Shown here in pieces: positions 1 through 5,371 of a stretch of DNA of 5,371 nucleotides (positions are counted from its first letter, which is position 1; each line of letters starts with the position of its first letter). The notes beneath the pieces are model-generated. The model had not been told where the DNA came from. It worked only from the letters and a program-made list of their open reading frames with translations, and did not search any database. Made by a program: the position numbers and the translations under genes. Where the stretch lies: NCBI GenBank assembly GCA_030633645.1, contig DAOVRY010000087.1:1-5371 (forward strand), written 5' to 3'. Origin of the DNA: Pseudomonadota bacterium. Its GTDB lineage: Bacteria > Desulfobacterota > DSM-4660 > Desulfatiglandales > B25-G16.

Positions 1-99
1 GGGGACGAGATTCAATCGGGCTACGACTTCCCACAGAGCCAGGAATATGGCTACCGGCAGTATCTCCCATCGTCGTGTGACTTTTGTGAGTTGGTTCAT
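1..99 (-). CDS. ABC transporter permease, N-terminal fragment (SsuC/TauC type)
   Basis: Partial gene; only the first 33 codons lie in the window and the frame is open to the left edge. The start is ATG at 99-97, which overlaps the TGA of the substrate-binding protein gene as ATGA. A GAGG ribosome-binding site lies 8 nt upstream. The peptide begins MNQLTKVTRRWEILPV and continues into a hydrophobic stretch (about residues 13-27), then WEVVARLNLVP. A short basic tail followed by a first membrane helix and a W-E-x-x-A-R-x-x-x-V-P pattern is typical of the inner-membrane permeases that pair with SsuA/TauA/NMT1-type binding proteins. Position directly after such a binding protein supports the call. 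The conserved permease loop that contacts the ATPase is outside the window, so the subfamily cannot be settled. The ATPase gene probably follows to the left. Confidence 0.8.
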   Translation of the reverse strand, partial: MNQLTKVTRRWEILPVAIFLALWEVVARLNLVP

Positions 100-1157
100 T
101 TGAGGAACCTCAAATCCAGCATTTGTTTCGCTCTGAAGGCCTTCTTGATGTAGCCCAAGTGATGTATGTAGTCTATGGCTTGTTGAACTGTGCTTGGACT
201 GATACAGGTAGTGTAATCCAGCCTGGCCATTGAGCGCAGCAAGACCTGGGGAGTGATTTCGAGCCTTGCCGCGACTTCTGCCGCTTTACGGGGAAAGACC
301 TGCTCCCCTGTGACTGACATTTGCCGAGCCATGATAGCTGCTGCCTCTATGGGGCGCTCATTAACCCAATCAGTTGCCTTTTGGGTTACCTTCACCAATC
401 TTCTGACGATCTGTGGATCATCTCTTATAAGTTCTTCCTTGACTACCAAAACACTTCCTTGCATCTCAGGCCATACATCCCTGGTGGTGAGCAGCATGCT
501 GAAACCAAAATCTTCCGCCATGGTGGCCCATTGCTCTGGGAGGAAGGCAGCATCAAGCTGCCCCATCTTAATAGCCAGGCCCTGCTTGGGCGGATTCATC
601 CTTTTGATTCGGCGCAATACCACTGCCTCATCAAGGCCATACTTATCTATGACCTTGTGAAGGAGCACATCCACAGCACCCCCTTCTCTCACGCACCCAA
701 TCCGAATGCCCGGCTTCTCGAGGTCTTGGATAAGCTGTATCTTCTCTGAGTTGACGACGAGGCCATAGCCATACCTGTGTGTTCCTGCAATGATCTTTAA
801 CGGCACCTTGGCATTGGCATAGGCGTTTATGGCTGGCACGAGGCAAATATAGGCTACCTGGATGTCTCCCCGGGCCAATGCCGCGGCGAGAGCCATACCG
901 GTTACGTAGCTTTCATAAGCTGACAAGGTGAGTCCTTCCTCTGCAAACCAGCCTTTGTCTCGAGCAACATAAGCGCAAGCAGCGTGGTCCATAAACTCCA
1001 CTGCCATGCCGATCTCTTTCCCTGTTGTGTGCGGGGCCTTTTCTCTGCCCCCAGAACTTAAGGACAGACCAAAGAAACTAAAGAGAAATCCAACGACCAA
1101 AAGCACTGAAACTCTCTTCAGTATTTCCACCCTTTCTAACTTCCTTTCTGCCCTCAT
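96..1157 (-). CDS. ABC transporter substrate-binding protein, NMT1/SsuA/TauA-like
   Basis: This 353-residue protein is predicted to capture a small solute in the periplasm and deliver it to the permease encoded next. A basic N-terminus is followed by one hydrophobic segment (about residues 16-33), a signal peptide or membrane anchor. No lipobox cysteine is present. The mature part shows the hallmarks of the NMT1/THI5-like and SsuA families: YVARDKGWFAEEGL (63-76), then a G-x-x-x-x-A-A-A-L-A-R-G-D-I-Q-V-A-Y stretch, and later GQLDAAFLPEQW. The family binds sulfonates, taurine, thiamine precursors, nitrate and many organic acids, so the ligand cannot be read from sequence. The ATG at 1157 overlaps the xdhC stop as ATGA but lacks a clear ribosome-binding site. 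GTG at 1130 (codon 10), with AAAGG upstream, is an alternative start and gives a more normal signal peptide. Overlap with genes on both sides argues that transport and cofactor maturation are co-translated. Confidence 0.85.
   Translation of the reverse strand: MRAERKLERVEILKRVSVLLVVGFLFSFFGLSLSSGGREKAPHTTGKEIGMAVEFMDHAACAYVARDKGWFAEEGLTLSAYESYVTGMALAAALARGDIQVAYICLVPAINAYANAKVPLKIIAGTHRYGYGLVVNSEKIQLIQDLEKPGIRIGCVREGGAVDVLLHKVIDKYGLDEAVVLRRIKRMNPPKQGLAIKMGQLDAAFLPEQWATMAEDFGFSMLLTTRDVWPEMQGSVLVVKEELIRDDPQIVRRLVKVTQKATDWVNERPIEAAAIMARQMSVTGEQVFPRKAAEVAARLEITPQVLLRSMARLDYTTCISPSTVQQAIDYIHHLGYIKKAFRAKQMLDLRFLK
99..114. repeat. Inverted repeat over the permease ribosome-binding site
   Basis: TTTGAGG and CCTCAAA are perfect 7-bp arms separated by two bases. 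In the mRNA this could fold as a six-pair stem with a four-base loop. It covers the last codons of the binding-protein gene and the GAGG ribosome-binding site of the permease, ending at the first base of the permease ATG. It could make permease translation depend on ribosomes arriving from upstream. Confidence 0.45.
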
Positions 1158-1954
1158 ACATTCCAGGTCTTGACTGTATGTTCCCGGGCTCTTCTGACCT
1201 TAATAATCTCGGCCATAATGCTCACAGCTATCTCTTCAGGTGTTTCTGCATCAATGTCCAGACCGATTGGGGCATGGACACCTTCGAGCAATTCCTTGGC
1301 TATTCCCTTGGAAAGAAGACTCGAAAATACTGCTTCATTCTTTTTTCTACTCCCTATCATTCCCACATAATTTGCCTCAGTCTTGACCGCCAATTCCAGT
1401 ATCTGAGTGTCAAATTGGTGGCCTCTGGTTACGATCACTATATAGGATGATCTGCCAACATTCAGTTTTGAAAATGCCTCTGAGAAATCACCAGCGAATA
1501 TCTCGTCTGCCTCGGGAAACCTGTTGGCATTGGCAAACTCCGCCCGATCATCAATTACAACCACTCGGAATCCCACGATCTTGGCAATCTTGGAGATGGC
1601 AAAGGAGATGTGTCCTGCACCAAAGATGTGCAAAGAGGGTTGAGACAAAATTGGCTCAACAAAGACATCCATATTTCCCCCACAAAGCATCCCGTTTTCT
1701 GCTACGTCTTCTCCGGTGAGATTAAAATGGAGGAGTCTTGGCCTGGCCTCTCTTATTACCTCCATAGCCTCTCGACAAACTTGAGCCTCCAGACTTCCTC
1801 CACCTATGGAGCCCAGAACAGTACCGTCGCTTCTTATCAACATCTTCGATCCTTCTGCCCTGGGAGCAGAGTCTTTCACCTTTACTATTGTTGCAAGGGC
1901 GGCGTTCCTTCCTTGGGATCTCATGTTTACAATTTCTTTAAAGATGTCTTCCAT
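1154..1954 (-). CDS. xdhC: XdhC/CoxI-family molybdenum cofactor chaperone
   Basis: A 266-residue cytoplasmic protein, full length for single-gene XdhC proteins. The N-terminal XdhC/CoxI domain carries D-S-A-P-R-A-E-G-S-K-M (28-38), GSIGGGSLE (48-56) and GMLCGGNMDVFVEP (88-101), with Cys91 in the position of the conserved cysteine. The C-terminal domain is Rossmann-like: IFGAGHI (110-116), VVVIDDR (131-137), TRGHQFD (176-182), GMIGSRKK (198-205) and HAPIGLDIDAETPEEIAVSI (227-246). Studied XdhC proteins, such as that of Rhodobacter capsulatus, bind molybdenum cofactor, promote its terminal sulfuration and hand it to xanthine dehydrogenase. Beside yqeB and yqeC, this copy probably serves a hydroxylase whose cofactor carries selenium instead of sulfur; that is inference. 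The start is ATG with AGGGG 7-8 nt upstream. It lies 22 nt after yqeC and overlaps the next gene by 4 nt. Confidence 0.92.
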   Translation of the reverse strand: MEDIFKEIVNMRSQGRNAALATIVKVKDSAPRAEGSKMLIRSDGTVLGSIGGGSLEAQVCREAMEVIREARPRLLHFNLTGEDVAENGMLCGGNMDVFVEPILSQPSLHIFGAGHISFAISKIAKIVGFRVVVIDDRAEFANANRFPEADEIFAGDFSEAFSKLNVGRSSYIVIVTRGHQFDTQILELAVKTEANYVGMIGSRKKNEAVFSSLLSKGIAKELLEGVHAPIGLDIDAETPEEIAVSIMAEIIKVRRAREHTVKTWNV

Positions 1955-1976
1955 ATCACTACCCCTAAAAGTGGTC

Positions 1977-2774
1977 TTAATTGGAAATAACCTCTACTAC
2001 CGGAGGATGAAATTGTGCCTGACCCAAAACTACGCGATCAATCTGTGTGTGTTTTGCTGCGAGTATTTTGGAACCTATGACCCTGGCTATTGATAGGTCA
2101 ACATTCAAATCCATCTTGTTGATAAATGGGATTATCCTTGCCTCAGCCGGGCTCCCTCTGGTTATACCAAAAGGGTGAAGCATGAGATTAACAATGGCTT
2201 CTGCTGAGACAGTTCCTCCCAAAGGGATCCCTGTCAATTTGGATGCGATCTCAGAGCGAAACACATTCTCTTCTGAGAGCCTACAACCCAACGCATCAAT
2301 TCCAACTATCGGAATTACCAAGCTAGTGCATGGGGGAATTACTGGTTCATATTCAGGATTAGGTGCTTTCAGGGGCCTCTTGGAGGCCCCATCTGCCTCA
2401 ACGATAACATGGCTCACTGGGTTCAGCGCAATCAATCTCGAGACCAGCAAAGGGCTAATCCCCTGGAGCTTACCTGAGTCAGGTAACAACTCTGAGGCGA
2501 CAGTAACGTGTCCTTTCCTGCTTGCATTTTTAACGATGTAATCGACTATCTCTTCTTCATCTCGGGAGACGAGGACAAAGGGCGTTTCAGAGGAAGACGG
2601 AGGGAATATCTTTGCGGTTGTAGTGGTAATGACAACCTTTTTATGGGTGGCCAATTCTCGAGACAGGGCAAACATGAGGGTTGTCTTGCCTCCGGCACCC
2701 ACCAGGCTTATGACCTCCTTTGGCCTGATTCCGAAAGCCTCGCGAAAGGTATTGATCGTGTGATCTGAAGTCAA
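1977..2774 (-). CDS. yqeC: YqeC-family selenium-dependent hydroxylase accessory protein
   Basis: A 265-residue P-loop protein. Visible motifs are a Walker A loop GAGGKTT (26-32), a conserved TTTTAKIFPP (50-59), VIVEADGASKRPLKAP (123-138) and an NKMD motif (219-222) like the guanine-specificity motif of GTPases. This combination defines the YqeC family, which comparative genomics ties to selenium-dependent molybdenum hydroxylases and to SelD. The biochemical reaction is not established; nucleotide hydrolysis during handling of the selenated cofactor is a reasonable inference. The first usable codon is TTG at 2774: the frame upstream has no ATG, GTG or TTG before a stop at 2804-2802. GAGAG sits 7 nt upstream of the TTG, so translation may be modest. 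It lies 27 nt after yqeB and 22 nt before xdhC. A strong hairpin-forming repeat falls inside the coding sequence at 2372-2390. Confidence 0.9.
   Translation of the reverse strand: MTSDHTINTFREAFGIRPKEVISLVGAGGKTTLMFALSRELATHKKVVITTTTAKIFPPSSSETPFVLVSRDEEEIVDYIVKNASRKGHVTVASELLPDSGKLQGISPLLVSRLIALNPVSHVIVEADGASKRPLKAPNPEYEPVIPPCTSLVIPIVGIDALGCRLSEENVFRSEIASKLTGIPLGGTVSAEAIVNLMLHPFGITRGSPAEARIIPFINKMDLNVDLSIARVIGSKILAAKHTQIDRVVLGQAQFHPPVVEVISN
2372..2390. repeat. GC-rich hairpin repeat inside yqeC
   Basis: GGGGCCTC and GAGGCCCC are perfect 8-bp arms around a three-base loop. The repeat encodes part of the conserved G-A-S-K-R-P-L motif of YqeC, so codon constraint may explain it. No run of T follows on either strand, so it is not a standard intrinsic terminator. 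Confidence 0.5.
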
Positions 2775-2801
2775 ATCTTCGCTCTCGATTCGTTGAACGG
2801 C

Positions 2802-3608
2802 CTATCGATTGAAATGAGATAGTATCCCTTCCAACACTCCACCTCCGATCGCCCTCGCCTTGTCGGAAATGGTGTAACAGTATTCCTTGATCCCTCTCGG
2901 ATCAATATCTCCTGTTTTCATCCCCTTCCAGACTTCCGATCCGCTTCTTAAGAGTCCCCTGACAACACCTTTAATCTGAGCGCTAATCGGTAAATCATCG
3001 ACATAGGCGACAACCTCACCGGGCTCAACAGGATCTCCGATTTCCCTCAGGGTTGATAGCGTGCCCTCCTTAGCTGCCCTGAGGACCCTTTCAGCGGAAA
3101 AACCCGCAATTGCACCGGGGACGCCAGTGTTTCTTTCCGCTTCCCCATCAAATATTACCGTTCCCAAGTTATGACCGCGCATGGTCTCTATCACCACATG
3201 CACATCCCTGCGAGCATAGAAGCCTGGCCCGAGACCAATGACGAGCGGGGCATCGGCTATTTTTGTGCCCAGATTCTTCTTGGCCAATATGGCATCCACC
3301 AGAATAGCTGGCTTCAGAATATCCTTAACTTTGGCCTCAGGATCCACAATGATCGGTATCCTGCCAGTATCCCAAACCTCCTGGATCTGGTCATATGAGT
3401 CCACCAGTTTGGCGGTCAGACCTTCGACCGTTTTTTCCCCATCATACACTGCCTCACAAAATGAGACCTCTCTCCTTACAGCATGGGGATGAGGTATTTC
3501 AGTCATGCATACCCTAAAATGGCACCTGCTCAAACGGTGAGCGATTCCGGTGGCCATCTCGCCCCCGCCTTTGATAAGAACAATGAGATTCTCTTGCACT
3601 GTGTTCAC
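2802..3608 (-). CDS. yqeB: YqeB/EF2563-family selenium-dependent molybdenum hydroxylase system protein
   Basis: A 268-residue protein when started at GTG 3608. The N-terminal Rossmann-like part has IKGGGEMATGIAHRL (12-26) and TEIPHPHAVRREVSF (36-50), followed by IIVDPE (86-91), GLGPGF (125-130) and ETMRGH (141-146). The C-terminal third reads GDPVEPGEVVAYV (191-203), IKGVVRGLLRSG (212-223) and KTGDIDPR (231-238), resembling a small barrel-sandwich fold. These are signatures of the YqeB/EF2563 family, found only beside selenium-dependent molybdenum hydroxylases. Its exact step is unknown; a role in preparing or transferring the selenated cofactor is inferred. The GTG at 3608 overlaps the PadR TGA as GTGA and has GAAGGGA upstream. 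A longer frame begins at TTG 3662, but it would overlap padR by 58 nt and start inside a hairpin loop, so I reject it. Confidence 0.9.
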   Translation of the reverse strand: MNTVQENLIVLIKGGGEMATGIAHRLSRCHFRVCMTEIPHPHAVRREVSFCEAVYDGEKTVEGLTAKLVDSYDQIQEVWDTGRIPIIVDPEAKVKDILKPAILVDAILAKKNLGTKIADAPLVIGLGPGFYARRDVHVVIETMRGHNLGTVIFDGEAERNTGVPGAIAGFSAERVLRAAKEGTLSTLREIGDPVEPGEVVAYVDDLPISAQIKGVVRGLLRSGSEVWKGMKTGDIDPRGIKEYCYTISDKARAIGGGVLEGILSHFNR

Positions 3609-4147
3609 CCGATTCCCTTCTTTTGATCTTGTGAAAAAGAGGCCTTGCATTCCCTTAACCAATTAAGGGCAGCGGTGGTCTGGGAAGCCTTGAAAGAATA
3701 GAGGACTGTTTCAAACTCATCGGTAATCTTCTCTTTTAGATTCTCTATCACCCGTAATTTTTCCTGCAGCACGTCTATTTGTTTGTCAATAAGGGTGAGC
3801 CCTTCTTTGAGATGAAGCTTCCTGACAAAAAAGAGCTTGGCCAGGAACTCTATCCGGACGTCACGCACATGCTCTACCGGTGTAGAAACCCAACGGAGGA
3901 ATCTTTCCTTGCCTTTCTGGGTGATGGAGAATATGTTTTTTGCTGGCCTATTTTCCTGCCATTCCTCCTGTGATACCACCACACCATTACGTTCCATCCT
4001 TTTCAATAGGGCATAGATCTGGCTCATGCTCAGATCCCAGAATTGGTTCATCTTAGTTGAAACATAGCCATGCAAATCATAGCCGTGTTTGGGTCCGGTC
4101 ATGAGAATCCCGAGAAGGGCATTTTCTGCTGATACCTTAAAGCTCAT
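3605..4147 (-). CDS. PadR-family transcriptional regulator
   Basis: A 180-residue DNA-binding repressor. The N-terminal winged helix-turn-helix has NALLGILMTGPKHGYDLHGY (residues 9-28) with the family HGY signature at 21-23, then SQIYALLKRMERNGVV (42-57), the recognition helix and start of the wing. A helical C-terminal domain with heptad-like leucines (about residues 105-165) matches the PadR C-terminal dimerisation domain, and the total length is normal for this subclass. It heads the operon and overlaps yqeB by 4 nt, so it very likely controls the genes behind it and its own synthesis. PadR proteins commonly respond to small aromatic or hydrophobic ligands; here the effector may be the transported compound, which is inference. 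The start is ATG 4147; the nearest AAGGA is about 17 nt upstream, so the leader is short or initiation is weak. An upstream TTG at 4201 would place the operator palindrome inside the gene and is disfavoured. Confidence 0.88.
   Translation of the reverse strand: MSFKVSAENALLGILMTGPKHGYDLHGYVSTKMNQFWDLSMSQIYALLKRMERNGVVVSQEEWQENRPAKNIFSITQKGKERFLRWVSTPVEHVRDVRIEFLAKLFFVRKLHLKEGLTLIDKQIDVLQEKLRVIENLKEKITDEFETVLYSFKASQTTAALNWLRECKASFSQDQKKGIG
3652..3669. repeat. Hairpin repeat near the padR 3' end
   Basis: CCCTTAA and TTAAGGG are perfect 7-bp arms with a four-base loop (TTGG on the mRNA strand). It lies in the final codons of padR, 44 nt before the yqeB GTG. It could influence mRNA stability or yqeB translation, but no T-tract follows, so termination is unlikely. 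Confidence 0.4.
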
Positions 4148-4172
4148 AGAGATTGCGTTGTTATTCCTTTTT

Positions 4173-4201
4173 AAAATATTCCAAATTGGAATAAGAATCA
4201 A
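4173..4201 (-). promoter_or_regulatory. Probable promoter of the padR-yqeBC-xdhC operon
   Basis: On the minus strand TTGATT (4201-4196) resembles a -35 box and TATTTT (4178-4173) a -10 box, each matching four of six consensus bases, with a 17-nt spacer. Transcription would start near 4166, leaving a leader of about 18 nt before the padR ATG. The location just upstream of the first gene and the palindrome in the spacer support the call; no transcript evidence is available. Confidence 0.5.
4177..4193. promoter_or_regulatory. Candidate PadR operator: 17-bp perfect palindrome
   Basis: TATTCCAA, one central base, then TTGGAATA: two perfect 8-bp arms around position 4185. It fills the spacer of the predicted promoter and overlaps the first bases of its -10 box, so a bound dimer would block RNA polymerase. 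PadR proteins bind inverted repeats near their own promoters, although the classical ATGT/ACAT half-sites are not seen here. I saw no second full copy in the window. Confidence 0.55.
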
Positions 4202-4609
4202 GCCCTATTTTCAGATTGAATTTAGGGGGAAAGATCATAAATCGTTATCCTCTGCTTGGCTTGCTGCGTTGCCGTCAGGGCGAACAGTGAATAGTTGGAG
4301 GTTATGAACTATCAGCTACGAGCTTTCTAATTGAGTGGGCCATGAATTGATAATCCAAACACCCTGTTTCCTAAGATGAGAGCAGTGTTTTGTTTTTTTC
4401 GATTTGATGAGATGGCGAGAAGAATTGTGTTGTATACTGAGGCCGGATTCCTTTACTATATAATTAGTTAGTAATGCATATTCCGCACCCATGTGCCCTA
4501 CCACACATTCTCGGGCAGAAAACCTGGTGAGCACCTCAGCGGAGCGCAAGATTCAACTGTCTATTTCAAAAGCTAGTATAGTGTAAGAAAAAGAGAAAGG
4601 AAAACGAAC
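4202..4609. other. Divergent intergenic region without a convincing gene
   Basis: This 408-bp stretch separates the leftward operon from the rightward outer-membrane protein gene. A 77-codon minus-strand frame (4549-4316) starts with TTG, has no recognisable motif and no clear ribosome-binding site, so I do not call it a gene. The part at about 4250-4325 has a quasi-repetitive look (GTGAATAGTT, then TATGAACTATCAGCTACGAG), as often seen in dispersed intergenic repeats. The centre is AT-rich, with TTACTA/TAGTAA inverted arms at 4453-4474 enclosing a TATAAT on the plus strand at 4459-4464, but without a matching -35 box. Confidence 0.5.
4577..4600 (+). promoter_or_regulatory. Possible -10 box and ribosome-binding site of the YfaZ-like gene
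   Basis: TATAGT at 4577-4582 matches five of six bases of the -10 consensus, and AGAAAGG at 4594-4600 ends 9 nt before the ATG at 4610, a good ribosome-binding site. No good -35 box stands at the expected distance (TTCAAC at 4552 leaves a 19-nt spacer). With this -10 box the leader would be only about 20 nt. The ribosome-binding site is firm and the promoter tentative. Confidence 0.4.
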
Positions 4610-5206
4610 ATGAAAAGCATAAAAAGAATCGCATTAATAGTTGCCCTAATGATTTTTACTCTTCCAACATATTCGCCCGGTGCGAGTATCAGTTCCGCGA
4701 TTTACGCAAACGCCAATGACATTAGAATAGATTTAGGCTATGTATTTCCAGCTTACGACAGCTATCCTGAAGCTGGTTTTGGTATAGATTATAGCGATGA
4801 CTATCTGATTACTAACCTAAACTTCGCCTTAAAAGATGACATCTTGTTTCCTGGACTCATTCTGGGTTTGGGACTTAAAGGCTTCGTTGGAGAAGTGGAT
4901 GTCGGTGCCAAAGAATTTGACCTGGGGGCAGTAAGCTTTCAGGTTCTTGGAGAATACGACCTCAGGGCAAAGTCAACAAATTTGCCCATAACGATCTCGG
5001 CGTCTTTCTCAATAGCCCCCGAAGCCCTCTGTTTTTCAGATACCAATCGATATAGCGAATTCTTAGCTGCCCTGTATTTCTATATTGTGGAAAATGGAGC
5101 AATTGGGATTGGTTACAGGAATTTTGAAGCTCGCTTTGATGACCCTTCGGGTGAAGTGAAAGCGTCTGATGATTCGTTGTTTGTGGGTTTTAGGTTACGT
5201 TTTTGA
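4610..5206 (+). CDS. YfaZ-like small outer-membrane beta-barrel protein
   Basis: A 198-residue secreted protein. A lysine/arginine-rich N-terminus and hydrophobic core (residues 7-18) form a signal peptide, probably cut near residue 25 (SPGA before SISS). The rest alternates polar and hydrophobic residues as in beta-strands, rich in Gly, Tyr and Phe, with few charged helices. The order GLGLKGFVGEVD, LGAVSFQVLGEYDL, an APEALCFSD loop, IGYRNFEA, and a final DDSLFVGFRLRF follows the pattern I know for YfaZ-family proteins. The terminal phenylalanine is the usual recognition signal for the outer-membrane assembly machinery. Its function is unknown; such proteins are porin-like or structural. It diverges from the operon at left and no shared regulation is evident. 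The ATG is well supported by the upstream AGAAAGG. I see no convincing terminator after the TGA. Confidence 0.75.
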   Translation: MKSIKRIALIVALMIFTLPTYSPGASISSAIYANANDIRIDLGYVFPAYDSYPEAGFGIDYSDDYLITNLNFALKDDILFPGLILGLGLKGFVGEVDVGAKEFDLGAVSFQVLGEYDLRAKSTNLPITISASFSIAPEALCFSDTNRYSEFLAALYFYIVENGAIGIGYRNFEARFDDPSGEVKASDDSLFVGFRLRF

Positions 5207-5371
5207 GATGGATTCAGTCCAAAGAGATCTTTCTGGAGAAATCAAAGATACGTAGTTTTCAAGAATCTTCTTTTTAGTATCAATGGTTTGACCCCCATTT
5301 CACTTTTCTGATATTTCCTTTTTCTAATGTTTTTAGTATATTAACACCACTCCTGAAACTGCCGCGGCGAA
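5207..5371. other. Downstream region; possible tail of a convergent gene at the right edge
   Basis: No complete gene. On the minus strand a frame is open from the right edge to a TGA at 5282-5280. It gives 29 residues ending GNIRKVKWGSNH, basic and plausible as a C-terminus, but a frame this short can stay open by chance. A weak AAGA/TCTT stem followed by T residues near 5260-5275 is too short to call a terminator. Confidence 0.2.

Noticed and set aside
253..749. Plus-strand open frames of 135 and 142 codons
   Set aside because: They lie antisense to the binding-protein gene, whose family motifs and overlapping junctions establish the minus strand as coding.
643..846. A 67-codon minus-strand frame inside the binding-protein gene
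   Set aside because: Same-strand alternative frame within a well-supported gene, with no motif of its own.
1170..2093. Several plus-strand frames across xdhC and the end of yqeC
   Set aside because: Antisense shadows; the minus strand encodes clear XdhC and YqeC signatures.
2182..2768. Plus-strand frames of 119 and 86 codons opposite yqeC
   Set aside because: Antisense to Walker A, EADGA and NKMD motifs; no independent coding evidence.
3171..4307. Plus-strand frames opposite yqeB and padR, including one from 4089 to 4307
   Set aside because: Antisense to recognised genes; low-complexity translations without motifs.
4316..4549. A 77-codon minus-strand open frame in the intergenic region
   Set aside because: TTG start, no clear ribosome-binding site, no family motif, and a composition like non-coding sequence.
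5240..5276. Possible intrinsic terminator after the YfaZ-like gene
   Set aside because: The best pairing is only four or five A/T-rich base pairs, too weak to call despite nearby T residues.
1..5371. CRISPR array, tRNA, rRNA or insertion-sequence ends
   Set aside because: I saw no regularly spaced repeats, no tRNA or rRNA-like segments, and no transposase or paired terminal inverted repeats.

Overview
The window looks like chromosomal DNA of a Gram-negative, probably anaerobic bacterium. The Gram-negative inference rests on a small outer-membrane beta-barrel protein of YfaZ type. The anaerobic inference rests on the maturation genes for a selenium-dependent molybdenum hydroxylase. By eye the base composition is moderate (a little under half G+C). 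A Desulfobacterota/deltaproteobacterial origin would fit but cannot be proved from this sequence.

Layout: almost everything from 4201 down to 1 is one leftward (minus-strand) operon. In order of transcription it holds a PadR-family regulator (4147-3605), a YqeB/EF2563-family protein (3608-2802), a YqeC-family P-loop protein (2774-1977), an XdhC-family molybdenum-cofactor chaperone (1954-1154), an ABC transporter substrate-binding protein of the NMT1/SsuA/TauA type (1157-96), and the first 33 codons of an ABC permease (99 to the left edge). Gaps are 27 nt or less, and three junctions are 4-nt stop/start overlaps (GTGA, ATGA, ATGA). A probable promoter at 4201-4173 carries a perfect 17-bp palindrome between its -35 and -10 boxes, which suggests that the PadR protein represses its own operon.

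To the right, a 408-bp intergenic region without a convincing gene separates this operon from a divergent rightward gene (4610-5206) for a YfaZ-like outer-membrane protein. The last 165 bases hold no clear gene. A 29-codon open frame on the minus strand reaches the right edge and may be the tail of a convergent gene, but the evidence is weak.

Working model: YqeB, YqeC and XdhC together are the accessory set known from selenium-dependent molybdenum hydroxylase loci. They would prepare or insert the selenated molybdenum cofactor. The ABC importer is translationally coupled to them, so it probably brings in the substrate of that hydroxylase (a purine, another N-heterocycle or an aromatic compound) or a related nutrient, with PadR as the switch. 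Neither the hydroxylase nor the transporter ATPase is in the window; both would be expected to the left.
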